Origin: Verrucomicrobiota bacterium | Lineage (GTDB): Bacteria; Verrucomicrobiota; Verrucomicrobiia; Limisphaerales; Fontisphaeraceae | Reading direction: 5' to 3' | Length of the DNA stretch: 64,000 nucleotides | NCBI GenBank assembly: GCA_037139415.1 | Contig: JBAXGN010000004.1 | Location: 20,696-84,695, forward strand | Shown here: positions 43,146-53,230 of the stretch, one piece after another | Layout of the letters: each line of letters starts with the position of its first letter | How positions within the stretch are numbered: the first letter of the stretch is position 1 | The notes under the pieces: generated by a model | Databases searched by the model: none | What the model was told of the DNA's origin: nothing | What the model saw: the letters and a program-made list of their open reading frames with translations, nothing else | Position numbers and translations under genes: made by a program

Positions 43146-45794
43146 CTATTTCGCCTTCACAATGGCCACCGGTTCGGCGGTCAGGAACTCATCAATGTCA
43201 TTGGCGGCACGCGTGCCTTCCGCTACCGCCTGCACCACCGTGGTGCCGCCGTTGACCACATCGCCGGCGGCAAAGACGCCCGACCGTGAGGTTTCCAGCC
43301 GGTCGGCTTTAGTCCAGATCAACCCCTGATCCGTAAAGCGAATGCCCGGCAAAGCCTCCCGCACTCCCTCGCCCAGCCTTTGGCCGAAGGCCTCGATGAT
43401 TAAATCTGCCGGCAGCACGTGTTCCGATCCAGGAATGGGTTCCGGACTGCGGCGTCCTTTCGCATCCACGACGCCCAATTTGGTGCGGATCACTTTGATG
43501 CCGGTAAGACGGCCTTCCGCGTTGAGCAGGTACTCAACCGGTGCCGTCAAGGTCACCATGTGTACGCCGGCGTTGATGGCCTCGTCGCGTTCATTGGGCC
43601 AGGCAGGCATTTCGGCAAAGGAGCGCCGATAAATCATAGAGACATCCTCCGCGCCGGCTTTGCGGGCGGAAACGGCGGCGTCAATCGCGGTATTGCCGCC
43701 GCCCAATACGAGGATGGTACCCGTGACCTTGCCGCCGCGCTTGATGCGCGCCAGAAATTCCATCGCGCCTTCCACTCCCAAGCGAGGACGTTGCCCGCGA
43801 ATGCCAGTGGCGGAAGCGCTCAAACCCGTGGCCAACAACACGGCGTCAAAACCCTCGGCCTGAAGTTGGTCCAGGGTGTGCCCGGCATGCAGGTTGATTT
43901 GACACACCTGGATCAGGCCGTCATACGAAGACAACACATCGTGAACCTCCCGTTGCAAAATGCTTTCCGGCAGCCGTTCTTTCGGGATCACGCTATCCAC
44001 CGCGCCACCTTTGGAAGACGCTTTCTCAAAGATCGTCACGGCATGACCATAGGAGGCCAGGCGCGCTGCCGCTGCCACACCGGCGGGCCCGGCGCCAATG
44101 ATTGCTACCCGCTTGCCGCTGGGCTTGGCCGTCGTATGCCGTTCAGCAACCCAGCCTTCTTCAACCGCTTTGCGGCCCACCCAGCGTTGCAGGTGCCGGA
44201 TCGGCACCGTGTGCGAGTAATGCTCGTTGATGCACCGGCCTTCGCATAACGCCTCGGAGGGGCACACGTAGCCGCACACCGCCGCCAACACATTGGCTTC
44301 GCGCAAGGTCTCATACGCCTCGCGGAACCGTTTCTGGGTGATTTCAAGAATGAACTTGGGAATATTAACCCGCGCCGGGCAGCCGCCCATGCAGGATGGA
44401 TCGTTGCATTGGCGGCAGGTGCTGGCCATCTGGAGGATGGTGTCCATGGCCTCCGCCCGCCCGGTTTTATAAATCGGTTCATAGATGGCGGCATCACGCG
44501 GCACGCACCCGGTGCGGCCACCGTCACGCATGATTTGGGTGCAGGCGGAACAGGCCACGCAGACCTTTTCCGGATCCATTTGCCCTTTCTCCATCAGGTC
44601 GGCGGCAAAATCCGGGTACGCAAACGACATGCGGCCCAGACCGACGAGCGACACATGGCCCTTGTTGACATTGGCCGCCCCAAGGTGGGGAAAGAATTGA
44701 CGCAGCCAGGAATAGCCGCCGCCGATGACCGCCATCTCCGGATGCGCCTGCTGCAGCTCCTTCACGATGTTCATGAATCGGTTCACGCCGCGCAGCGGGG
44801 ATTCCGGCGGCATGGGTGCCCCCAGGATGGGCAGGTCAAAGGGCCGGTTCACGTAGGGATTGAAATACGGATTCCCGATCGTGATGTTGATCAGCGGCGC
44901 GCCTTGCTCCTTGAAGAAGCCCACCAGCTCTTTGGCTTCCGTCAGGTCGGCCTTCGTGGCGTCCTTGCGGTCCATACCGAAACCATACGGGTAGGCCATG
45001 CTGTCGTGCGCGTTCATGCGTGTGGACACCAGCAGACCGGGCACCGCCGCCTTCACCTTCTTCACCACGTTGCGCAGGAAGCGGCTGCGGTTCGCGAAAT
45101 CTTCGCCGCCGTACTTGCTGTTTTCCCGGGTATAGGAGGCCAGCAGTTCGGAAATCAAATACCGATGGCACGCCTTGATGTCCACGCCGTCAAAGCCCGC
45201 CTGCTTGGCCAGCTTTGCGGCGGACACATAGACGTCCTCCAGGCGCTCCAGTTCATCATCCGTGATCAGCGGATAATCCGGTGGCAACTGATGCGTCGCG
45301 TCCAAGTATTTGCTGTGGTGCGCAATGATGGGCGCGGGGGCGCGGCCCGGCTTGGAATAGCGGCCCGAGTGCGTCAATTGCAGCAGCAGCAGGGGACGAT
45401 GCGCGGGGCCGAAGCGTTCGCGCGCGGATTTGTGGCACAAATCCACCATCCTCGCAAAGGCATCCACGGTGCCCGCGTGCAACCAGATTTGGCGGGGATT
45501 CGCGCGGCATTCTTGCACAATGGCGGTGGCCTCCACCCAGAGCAGACCCGCACCGCCGGAGGCGAAACGGTGATAACGGCGAATCGTCAATTCATCCGGC
45601 GAACCATCCGCATTGCCGTCGCAACCTTCCATGGGCAACACCACGAACCGGTTGGGAAGCTTGAATCCGCCGATGGTCACTGGCTTAAGCAGCGGAGTCA
45701 GGTCTTCGGAAAATTCCAAATCCAGCTTCAACTCGGCTACTCGCTGCCGGATTTCATCCAGCGTGTGATAATGAAAAGTTTCTTGTTCGCTCAT
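43146..45794 (-). CDS. Old-yellow-enzyme/GltD-type fusion flavoprotein
   Basis: An 882-residue enzyme. Residues about 20-400 form an OYE-like FMN barrel (GGFKLPNRFVVLPMEGCDGN, GFDGVDIKACHRYLISELLA). A 4Fe-4S motif CVACSACTQ follows near residue 411. From about 455 a second, GltD-type ferredoxin part gives CRQCNDPSCMGGCPA and CGYVCPSEALCEGRC. Then an FAD domain begins at RVAIIGAGPAGVAAAARLA (about 561) and an NAD(P) domain at ILVLGGGNTAIDAAVSA (about 696). In 2,4-dienoyl-CoA reductase the OYE barrel is fused to a different FAD/NAD half. Here the reductase half is the glutamate-synthase small-subunit type, giving an NAD(P)H-to-flavin electron path. The substrate is unknown. It leads the ABC operon. 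Confidence 0.85.
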   Translation of the reverse strand: MSEQETFHYHTLDEIRQRVAELKLDLEFSEDLTPLLKPVTIGGFKLPNRFVVLPMEGCDGNADGSPDELTIRRYHRFASGGAGLLWVEATAIVQECRANPRQIWLHAGTVDAFARMVDLCHKSARERFGPAHRPLLLLQLTHSGRYSKPGRAPAPIIAHHSKYLDATHQLPPDYPLITDDELERLEDVYVSAAKLAKQAGFDGVDIKACHRYLISELLASYTRENSKYGGEDFANRSRFLRNVVKKVKAAVPGLLVSTRMNAHDSMAYPYGFGMDRKDATKADLTEAKELVGFFKEQGAPLINITIGNPYFNPYVNRPFDLPILGAPMPPESPLRGVNRFMNIVKELQQAHPEMAVIGGGYSWLRQFFPHLGAANVNKGHVSLVGLGRMSFAYPDFAADLMEKGQMDPEKVCVACSACTQIMRDGGRTGCVPRDAAIYEPIYKTGRAEAMDTILQMASTCRQCNDPSCMGGCPARVNIPKFILEITQKRFREAYETLREANVLAAVCGYVCPSEALCEGRCINEHYSHTVPIRHLQRWVGRKAVEEGWVAERHTTAKPSGKRVAIIGAGPAGVAAAARLASYGHAVTIFEKASSKGGAVDSVIPKERLPESILQREVHDVLSSYDGLIQVCQINLHAGHTLDQLQAEGFDAVLLATGLSASATGIRGQRPRLGVEGAMEFLARIKRGGKVTGTILVLGGGNTAIDAAVSARKAGAEDVSMIYRRSFAEMPAWPNERDEAINAGVHMVTLTAPVEYLLNAEGRLTGIKVIRTKLGVVDAKGRRSPEPIPGSEHVLPADLIIEAFGQRLGEGVREALPGIRFTDQGLIWTKADRLETSRSGVFAAGDVVNGGTTVVQAVAEGTRAANDIDEFLTAEPVAIVKAK

Positions 45795-45947
45795 AAAATA
45801 TTTCCACTAATTCAACATTGGCATTCGCTCGTCTTTTGCGCTATTCAGCGCACTCGTGCCGGTCATTTTTCGGAACGCGCTTGTCCGCAGACGTTATCGG
45901 CTTGGAGTGGAGCTGACAAGCTGAATTCCAGAGTGGAAGATACAAAA

Positions 45948-46103
45948 ATGTCAGAACAGGACTCAAATCAGGCTGGCGCTCCGGAAGACCGGATCAATCA
46001 ATATATCGCGCACAAGGCGCATTCAAGTTCTGACGCCGCGAACCAAAGGCCTGAACATTCGCTACTTGAACCCGAGTTCTCTGTTCTGACGCTCCTAAAA
46101 TAA
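45948..46103 (+). CDS. Possible small acidic protein, 51 residues
   Basis: An ATG at 45948 is preceded by GGAAG about 9 bp upstream and opens a frame of 51 codons. The peptide (MSEQDSNQAGAPEDRINQYI...) is polar and may be disordered. It lies in an otherwise empty gap and has normal codon use, but no family is recognised. Confidence 0.3.
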   Translation: MSEQDSNQAGAPEDRINQYIAHKAHSSSDAANQRPEHSLLEPEFSVLTLLK

Positions 46104-46348
46104 CACAAATGTTACGAGCGGAAAGAGAAAGTTGTTCGCGAGTTATTCACCGGGAAAACTGAATCGCAACATGTTTATACACAGATACATGTGATTTGTT
46201 AATATCAGCCATAAGGTAGTTATTTGTCAATAATTGTCACCAGATCGTGCAATTCACGGTCGGGATTTGCATCCCCAGCCAAAGATGTCCACCAAAGAAA
46301 AAAGGCTTTATTTTAACACAGTAATCTGTTTTCATCGCCGATAGCAAG

Positions 46349-47077
46349 ATGAGCACAAGCATCAAAGTTGTTGTGTATGTGGTATTGATCGCCTGCGCTG
46401 TGTTTTTTGGGCTAAGCTTTCGGTACGCCTATCAAATCCACGCGCAGGGGGGTGCGCCTGCTTTAACTGAGCAGGCGCCCATGGGGACTTACCTGGCTTC
46501 CGCCCTTGGGTGTTTGATCGCACTCGGTTTGATGGTCGCCAAGGATGTTGCAAACTTCTTTGGAGAACGCGCTGTGGATTTTGTCTTTGCGGATGAGGGT
46601 GATGGCATTCGTAATCCAGAATATGAAGAGGCGGAGGAAGTATGGAAGTCGGGTGAACATCTGGAAGCCATCCGCATGTTGCGCGACTATTACAAAAAAA
46701 ATCCACGCGAAGTGCATGTGCTGTTACGCATCGCAGAAATCTACGAGAACAACCTGGCCAATCCGCTGGCCGCCGTCCTTGAATACGAAGAAGTCCTCAA
46801 ACTCAAATTACCGCCTGAACGTTGGGGTTGGTCTGCGATTCATTTGTGCAATCTTTATAACAAGCTGAACCAAGCGGAAAAGGCCAACACCCTCCTATAC
46901 CGTATAGCCGAGGACTATGGCCAGACGGCGGCGGCCAAGAAAGCGCGTGAACGCTTGGGAATTGCCGAGCCCACTCCGGCACCGGTAGTTCCGGTTGAGG
47001 AGGCGGCTCCGGCTCCGGTGGAAGCTTCCGAACCCGTCAACAAACTCCCGCCCGGTTTCTCCCCCAAGAAAAGGTAG
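46349..47077 (+). CDS. Membrane-anchored TPR-like protein
   Basis: A 242-residue protein. Two hydrophobic segments (VVVYVVLIACAVFFGLSF at about 8-25 and YLASALGCLIALGLMV at about 48-63) are followed by a soluble domain with TPR-like helix pairs (EEVWKSGEHLEAIRMLRDYY, NPLAAVLEYEEVLKL, AEKANTLLYRIAEDYGQTA). The tail is rich in Pro, Ala and Glu. It would act as a scaffold at the membrane. It stands alone and its end is 8 bp from the end of the convergent lyase gene. Confidence 0.7.
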   Translation: MSTSIKVVVYVVLIACAVFFGLSFRYAYQIHAQGGAPALTEQAPMGTYLASALGCLIALGLMVAKDVANFFGERAVDFVFADEGDGIRNPEYEEAEEVWKSGEHLEAIRMLRDYYKKNPREVHVLLRIAEIYENNLANPLAAVLEYEEVLKLKLPPERWGWSAIHLCNLYNKLNQAEKANTLLYRIAEDYGQTAAAKKARERLGIAEPTPAPVVPVEEAAPAPVEASEPVNKLPPGFSPKKR

Positions 47078-47084
47078 GGAGTCC

Positions 47085-50000
47085 TTACTGGCTTTGGAGC
47101 CGGTAATAGATTTTCCCGACGGTTGCTGGTGGGGATAAAACTTGCCAGCCGTTGGTCACAGAAACCGAATTGGTGGCGGGGTTCCAAAAAATGGGCGGCA
47201 TCAGATTGGTGGCATACCACGGGGTGAGACCCGCCGCCCAAATTGGCCAGCGCAATTGCAGCGTATTTCGGCTGCCTGCCATTTGCAGGCGCGGCGTGGT
47301 ATTCGTGGGCTGCGCGGTCAGGCGGAGATCAAACCAGATATCAGAACTATTGCCTGCATTTTGATGAATTTCCACCGCAAATAGATTAGTACCTTCGTTG
47401 AGCAACGTCGCGTCCAAGTTGGTGCCATACCAGTTGGTTTCATTGGCGCCGCTGACTGCGCTGGAAGCCAGGGTTAAATACGATACCTGTCCGGTCGGCA
47501 TGTTGCTGCGGAAAACCTCAACCGCATTCAAGTACACCACTGCGCCATCATCGCGTTGAATGCTGAGGGTGGCGTTCGACCAGGCCGGCACATTGGTCAC
47601 CACAAAAGCGCGCCGGTAATACGTGGTAATATATTTATTATTACTGTCAGGTCCCCATGTGTTGGTGGTGCGCGGATAAAGTCCGTTGGCATCACCATAT
47701 CCCAGTGGTGCCGGACCGCTTGGCCAGGTCTGATCATTAAAATCCGGGCGCTGCCAGTTGGTGCCGAGATTCTGTCCTTGGTCGTGATATTTCCAATCGG
47801 AACCGTTGGTCACCACCGAGAGCACCGGCCAGTTTACCAACAGTAAAACCGGCGGGGTTTGCGCGCTTAGCCCCAACGTGTTCACGGCGCGGGCGAATAC
47901 GACGTGGTATCCGCTGGGGATGTTTGTCCAGGCAAAGTTATATGGGGAATTCACCAGTTCGCCGAGCTTTTGATTGTCGCCATAGAATTCAACGCGCGCC
48001 AAGGTGTTATTGGGGGCGGAAGCGTCGGCCATCAGGGTAACGGGCGAAGTAACTGTGGCCCCATTGGTGGGAGACAGCAGCGAGACGGTTGGCGGTTCAT
48101 TGCTGCCACCGCTGATCAAGGTGAGTTCCACATCGTTGCCGTCACCGCCAGCGTAGTTGATGCTCCAAGACATGCCGTTGGTGGTGATGGTGGCCATTTG
48201 TGGCAAGCCTTTGAACGTGCCACTGACTGGCGTCGAACTGCCATTCTTGATCAGTGTGAGCTTGATTCCATCAGGCAGGCTGACACCCATGACCAATTGC
48301 AATGATCCGGATAGCGTTACGGTGCCATTGTTGCCAGTGGTAATCAGTTGATCGTATTGGCTGCCGGCAGTCGCGCCATTAATGTGAGCGCTGAACGTCG
48401 CCGGTGCAGCGATGGTTAATGGACCGTCAATTGTGCCACTACCACTTAACACTCCGCCTGTGACCGACAAACTGCTGGCCAGGCTGCCGGCGAGCATCAG
48501 AGTGCCAGCATTCACCACGGTGCCGCCAGAAAAGCCATTGACGCCAGCCAGCGTCAAGGTGCCGCTGCTGGTTTTTACAAGGGCGTTGCTGCCGCCATTA
48601 ATTTCGCCGACGTTTTGGAGCGTACCGGATTGGAAGTTAAGGACATTGATATTTGTGGTTGAGCCAAGGTTATGCCCAAACAGGTCCAGCGTGCCGCCAT
48701 TCAGAGTGACGGTGGAGGTGTTGGTACCACCGCCGTCGAGAATATCTGTCTGGCAGTTGAAAACACCACCAGTGATGATCAGGTTGCCGCTGGCGGTACT
48801 GCCGCCAGACTGGGAAGCCAGCGTGAAACTGCCGCCGGAACACACGGTGAAAATACCGCCGCCGACACTCAGCGTAGCCGAAGCTGGCCCCGTGTTGCCA
48901 ACGCTTTTAGCCGCCATATTGATGTTGGTGACGGTAAAAGTGCCATTATCGAAGTACAGATTCCCCGTGTCCCCTCCGGAGCCATTCCCATTATCAATCC
49001 CCATACACAAGGTTCCGGCGGTAACCGTAGCCGGATGGCCGCGCAGATCAAGGGTGCTGACGGGAGCCCCCGCCGTCCCGGTGCCATTCTTATAACCGAT
49101 CCATATATTGGCGGCCGCCCCGGTGCGTCCGGAGATGGTCACGGTGCCGGGACTACCGGAGGTTTGCGACGCAAATTTAAGCGTGCCGCTCGCCTTGGAC
49201 AGACCGATGTTAAGCGTGTCCACCGTTAGAAGGTTGGCCCCGGCACCCAGGATCAGGTTGCCCGAGCCAGGGTTGGAACCAGTGGAGTTGCCGACCTGCA
49301 TGGTGGTGGCGTTAATGAGGTTATTGGTGTCCGAGAGCCACAAGGTGCCGGAAGTGGTCTGGCCATAGGCGATGCGTAATTCATTAATTGGGGTACTGCT
49401 GTTGCCGAGCGTCACACTGCCCAACTTGGTGAGGTCGAGCGAGGCACTGTTGGCGTAGTTCTGGCTGGCTTGGCCAAGACCGACCAGCACGTTCGCGGCA
49501 GGGTTGGTAACGATGAACGCACCCGCGCCGAATATCCTTAAATTACTGTAACTGTTAGTGCCGCTGTCAATTGCAACGGTGACACCGCCGTTGATGATCA
49601 GTTTTTGGTTGCCCCCCAAGGTGATGAGATTGGTGCCCGTGCTGTTGGTGCTGGTGATCGTGAGACTGCTGAAACTCTGGCTGGCGGCACTCAGGTCGAG
49701 TTTGCCCGCGTTGCCACCATTGCCCAGCGTAAGTCCGCTGGCTGCGGGTAAGAGGTCATTCGCCGCCAGTTGAAGCGTACCGAGATTCACGAACGTGTTG
49801 CCGCTGAAAATGGCGGGTGCCCCAAGCGTCAGGGTGGCGGCACCCAGTTTGATGAGGTCGGTGTCGGAGACGAGCGGCGTGTTGAGCGTGGCGTTGCCGT
49901 GGGCAGTGAGGTTCATGCTGCCGACAAAGTGATTCAAGGTGCCGCCCGACAAAGTGTAAGTTCCATTGGTGAAGAAAAGGTGGCCGACATTTTGGGTGTT

Positions 50001-52655
50001 GCTCACGTTTACGGTGTAGGTGCCGCCGGAACCAAGGAAGTACGCGTCATTCCCGTCAACCGGCCATGGGAGCAGCGGATTGGAACCAGTGTTGGTGGCA
50101 GACCACATTGCATCCGTCTGACTCCAGTTACCGCTGGCAGACTGCAAGCCGGCGTTCGTGGTGGCATCCCAATACCAGGTGGTCGTGGTCGGCGCTTGGA
50201 TGTTAACGTTGAAGGCGATGGTGGTCGTTGCGCCATTCGTGTCCAGCGCCGTCAACTCGATACCCGCAATGCCGGCCCGGCCCGGATTGGGTGTAATGGT
50301 CACCGTGCGATTGGAACCTGCCCCGCCGAAAACGATACCGGAATCCGCGATGACCATGGTATTTTGCGAATGGGCAATGAGCACCAAGTTGGAAGCCGAG
50401 AGGTTGGTCCCGCCGACCGTGAATGCAATCGGACCGACAGCGAGGTTGGGCGTGGTGTTTTGATCCGCAATCGCCGAAATGACCGGTGGACTGTACCCAC
50501 CACCCGCAATGCGGTTGGTCGTGCCATCCATCAGCAACTCAACCAACCTGATGCCCCGCGCGGGATTAGGGTCTGCCGAGACCAATAACTTGCGGCCATC
50601 GGATAATTCGAGGCGGGAGGAAGTCGCCCCCAGCGCAACCACGTTGGTGACGGAATTCGTCGCACCGGTGGCCAGCGGCATGAGCAACGTGAGGAAATGA
50701 TTTGTGCCGGTGGCGGTGAGCGTATGGGTGATGGTGGTGGCAGGCAAATGCTCGGGTTGGCTGCCGATGAGCGTCCAGCCAAGCAGCAGGTTATACGTGG
50801 TGTTGGAGCGGCCCACCACTGCGGCCACAGTGAGATTGGACAGCAAACAAGGAACGACTGCAAGGTTGGGTACGCCGCTATCGGTGGTGGTTACGGCTTT
50901 GGTGTTCGCCGTGGTCACGGTGTTGGTCGGCAGGAGGTGCCAGCGCGCCTCGTAAGTGTGGCTGGCGGTGTTGGTCGGTGCCAAGGTGTCCGCCACCAAG
51001 TAAATGTCTGGTTTGACGAATAGCACCCGGCGCGTGTGTGAGGCGGGCCGATAGGTATAGTTGCTGTAACCGAGATTGTAAATGCCGGCAGCGAAGTCAT
51101 GATTTAAGTCCGTTTCCCATCGCGAGTTGACCGGCGTCTGGGAAACGTAATCCGGATTGCTATACGACACCGAACCATTGCCCCCCGCCTGATCCCGGCC
51201 ATCCACGACCACGGTGTTATGCGAATAAGAAGAAACGCCGTAACTGCGCCAGATGCTGGTTTCGTAATTCCCGCCGCCCGAATCAAAGAGAATCTTGCGA
51301 CCGAAGGCCCAGAGCACCACATTAAGTTTGTCTTGGTGCTGATGCGCCGCACCCATCGGACCGTTGTCCAGGCAGAGATAGTTATCCGTCCGGTTCCACC
51401 CGGACCGCATCACATTATAACCAGCCCAGGGATAATTATAAGAGACAAAGGCTGGCGAAGTGCCGGACGCGCCATCGCTGGCGACCCACAGGAAGTCCAT
51501 GCGGTTTGTGAAGAGCGAATAGGCGGTAGTGATCGGGCCTTTGGCATCGGGGGCGCTGATCGAGTCGTTGAACGCCGGCAGCATACGGTCGGGAGCCATC
51601 AAGCGCAGGTAATGGTTGTAACCATTCTCGAGATTGACGAGATAGTTGGTGGGTAATTCCGGGACCAGATTTTCCAGCGCTGCAACGTTATAGATAGTGA
51701 GAATGTTACCCAACGCCACGCCATGATAGCCCGGGGACATTTCCTTTTGCACCCCGTCCGGATAAAACTGGTTCGTCTCTTCGACATACAGCTTCTGTCC
51801 GGCAAACACCCGCCAACTCGTGGCATCCTTCACCTCGGGAAACAGCGCGCCCACGGTGTAGAGGCCGGACATCTCCATGGTCAGCCAGTTTCCCGAGGTG
51901 CAAAAGTTTGAGAGGTAGCGGGAGTGCTCAATGCACGACTTAAGATAGTCGCACACGTCCTGATCCGTGAACGAAGGCGCGAGGAGAAACCGGTGGTAGG
52001 TGTTCGGCCAACTACCGCCCATGCGAATGCCGGACTCGATGGTGCGCCAGCAGGAACCGGCACCGTTTTTCTGGCTGGTGGGCACCGGACAGTTGGTCAG
52101 CCAATTCCGGAGTTGGGCCACCCAGAACATGGTGTATACGTCATTGCCCGTTTTCCACCAGGTGTCGCCGAGATTAGGCCAGAACCCCATGCGGTTCATC
52201 TGCCATTGCCACTCGTTGTTGGTGGCGTAACCAAAACTGGGATTCGTGGTGACGTTGAAAGACCAGTTGATGAAGGCGTTGGAAAAGGTGTAGCCGATGC
52301 CAATGCTGTTTACGTAACCGTTGGTGGTCTGGTCCGCAGCGGCCTGGTTGCAATTGATGGTGTTCGTGACCGCGTGCGGGTCAAAGTACCAATTAACGTT
52401 CGTCCGGGCGCGCAAATACGCGGCCAGGTTGGTCTTGGCCGCCACATAATTGGTTTGCGCCACATTGGTCCGCACGAGATCCAACCCCGGGTAGTTGAGG
52501 TTGATGGCGGCAAATAGATTGGAATCGGAGAGGGTTGGCCCGGCGTGTGCCACAATACACACTCCCAACGCCACCATGGCGCCGAGACAAAACCTGATTA
52601 TCCGCAATTGTGTGTGATAACGCAAACGCACGCGACTTACGTCAAGATACCTCAT
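47085..52655 (-). CDS. Giant exported heparinase II/III-type lyase with autotransporter passenger repeats
   Basis: An 1856-residue exported protein with a long signal peptide (IIRFCLGAMVALGVCIVAHA). Residues about 40-760 form a heparinase II/III-like polysaccharide lyase: an alpha-helical toroid, then the beta domain with MGAAHQHQDKLNVVLWAFG and SYSHNTVVVDG. Residues about 825-1515 hold passenger-associated beta-helix repeats of the PATR type (GTLTLAGVNGFSGGTVVNAG). An Ig-like domain (PPTVSLLSPTNGATVTSPV, about 1520), a galactose-binding-like domain (about 1605-1780) and a beta module ending KIYYRLQSQ follow. No outer-membrane barrel is present, so export is not by classic autotransport. AGGAG precedes the ATG by 5 bp. 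Confidence 0.85.
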   Translation of the reverse strand: MRYLDVSRVRLRYHTQLRIIRFCLGAMVALGVCIVAHAGPTLSDSNLFAAINLNYPGLDLVRTNVAQTNYVAAKTNLAAYLRARTNVNWYFDPHAVTNTINCNQAAADQTTNGYVNSIGIGYTFSNAFINWSFNVTTNPSFGYATNNEWQWQMNRMGFWPNLGDTWWKTGNDVYTMFWVAQLRNWLTNCPVPTSQKNGAGSCWRTIESGIRMGGSWPNTYHRFLLAPSFTDQDVCDYLKSCIEHSRYLSNFCTSGNWLTMEMSGLYTVGALFPEVKDATSWRVFAGQKLYVEETNQFYPDGVQKEMSPGYHGVALGNILTIYNVAALENLVPELPTNYLVNLENGYNHYLRLMAPDRMLPAFNDSISAPDAKGPITTAYSLFTNRMDFLWVASDGASGTSPAFVSYNYPWAGYNVMRSGWNRTDNYLCLDNGPMGAAHQHQDKLNVVLWAFGRKILFDSGGGNYETSIWRSYGVSSYSHNTVVVDGRDQAGGNGSVSYSNPDYVSQTPVNSRWETDLNHDFAAGIYNLGYSNYTYRPASHTRRVLFVKPDIYLVADTLAPTNTASHTYEARWHLLPTNTVTTANTKAVTTTDSGVPNLAVVPCLLSNLTVAAVVGRSNTTYNLLLGWTLIGSQPEHLPATTITHTLTATGTNHFLTLLMPLATGATNSVTNVVALGATSSRLELSDGRKLLVSADPNPARGIRLVELLMDGTTNRIAGGGYSPPVISAIADQNTTPNLAVGPIAFTVGGTNLSASNLVLIAHSQNTMVIADSGIVFGGAGSNRTVTITPNPGRAGIAGIELTALDTNGATTTIAFNVNIQAPTTTTWYWDATTNAGLQSASGNWSQTDAMWSATNTGSNPLLPWPVDGNDAYFLGSGGTYTVNVSNTQNVGHLFFTNGTYTLSGGTLNHFVGSMNLTAHGNATLNTPLVSDTDLIKLGAATLTLGAPAIFSGNTFVNLGTLQLAANDLLPAASGLTLGNGGNAGKLDLSAASQSFSSLTITSTNSTGTNLITLGGNQKLIINGGVTVAIDSGTNSYSNLRIFGAGAFIVTNPAANVLVGLGQASQNYANSASLDLTKLGSVTLGNSSTPINELRIAYGQTTSGTLWLSDTNNLINATTMQVGNSTGSNPGSGNLILGAGANLLTVDTLNIGLSKASGTLKFASQTSGSPGTVTISGRTGAAANIWIGYKNGTGTAGAPVSTLDLRGHPATVTAGTLCMGIDNGNGSGGDTGNLYFDNGTFTVTNINMAAKSVGNTGPASATLSVGGGIFTVCSGGSFTLASQSGGSTASGNLIITGGVFNCQTDILDGGGTNTSTVTLNGGTLDLFGHNLGSTTNINVLNFQSGTLQNVGEINGGSNALVKTSSGTLTLAGVNGFSGGTVVNAGTLMLAGSLASSLSVTGGVLSGSGTIDGPLTIAAPATFSAHINGATAGSQYDQLITTGNNGTVTLSGSLQLVMGVSLPDGIKLTLIKNGSSTPVSGTFKGLPQMATITTNGMSWSINYAGGDGNDVELTLISGGSNEPPTVSLLSPTNGATVTSPVTLMADASAPNNTLARVEFYGDNQKLGELVNSPYNFAWTNIPSGYHVVFARAVNTLGLSAQTPPVLLLVNWPVLSVVTNGSDWKYHDQGQNLGTNWQRPDFNDQTWPSGPAPLGYGDANGLYPRTTNTWGPDSNNKYITTYYRRAFVVTNVPAWSNATLSIQRDDGAVVYLNAVEVFRSNMPTGQVSYLTLASSAVSGANETNWYGTNLDATLLNEGTNLFAVEIHQNAGNSSDIWFDLRLTAQPTNTTPRLQMAGSRNTLQLRWPIWAAGLTPWYATNLMPPIFWNPATNSVSVTNGWQVLSPPATVGKIYYRLQSQ

Positions 52656-52941
52656 TCCGCTCCTGAGTCACGCCTGAATTCAATCTGATAACATGCCATC
52701 CGGAGCTCGCCCCAGCCCTTGAAATAACGCGCGCTGGCGTCCAGGATTCCAAGTGTGTTTACGGCCCAGCGGTAGGGGCGGTTAACTTGCGGAGATTCCC
52801 CCCTTTAAAATTGCGTAGCTTTTCGCTTGCCAGTAATCGCTTTGCCCGCATAATAGCGCCGTTGGTTTTATAGCGGCAAGCAAGTTGCTGGCGGCGGGCG
52901 TGTGCCGGGTAATGTGTTGCTAAAAGTCGTTCGTATTGGAT

Positions 52942-53017
52942 GGGGTCGTAGCTCAGTTGGTAGAGCGTCTCGTTCGCAATGAGAAGGTCGCAGGTTCGAT
53001 TCCTGTCGGCTCCACCA
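52942..53017 (+). tRNA. tRNA-Ala, anticodon CGC
   Basis: A 76-nt cloverleaf with D arm GCTC...GAGC, anticodon loop TTCGCAA (anticodon CGC, reading GCG) and T arm GCAGG-TTCGATT-CCTGT. The acceptor stem GGGGTCG/CGGCTCC closes with G-T wobbles, and CCA is encoded. Confidence 0.95.
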
Positions 53018-53172
53018 TCCTCCGCCAGTGAATCTCGTTGGACCACCTATATTGCGCACGGATTGTGTCGCGACATAACGGCACGGGGTTGCAGACCGAT
53101 GCGGCTGAATGTTCAAACCCTCAGCGATAACAGGAAGTGAGTGGTCGGAGTTTTGAGCGCTCTCCAGCGATG

Positions 53173-53202
53173 TAAAAAGGCGGTGCCCGAAAGCACCGCC
53201 TT
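53173..53202 (-). terminator. Rho-independent terminator after the DUF481 gene
   Basis: Perfect 10-bp arms (53177-53186 and 53193-53202, GCACCGCCTT/AAGGCGGTGC) with a 6-nt loop. On the minus strand a T run (from the AAAAA at 53174-53178) follows. It lies about 30 bp past the stop at 53231. Confidence 0.9.
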
Positions 53203-53230
53203 GCTTAAGTTTCAAAGGTAACTCGCCGGC

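Noticed and set aside
44409..46103. 564-codon plus-strand frame opposite the OYE/GltD gene
   Set aside because: It lies antisense to a gene with clear cofactor motifs, and its composition is His/Arg-rich as expected for the reverse of GC-rich coding DNA. Only its last 52 codons, outside the gene, are kept as a weak candidate.
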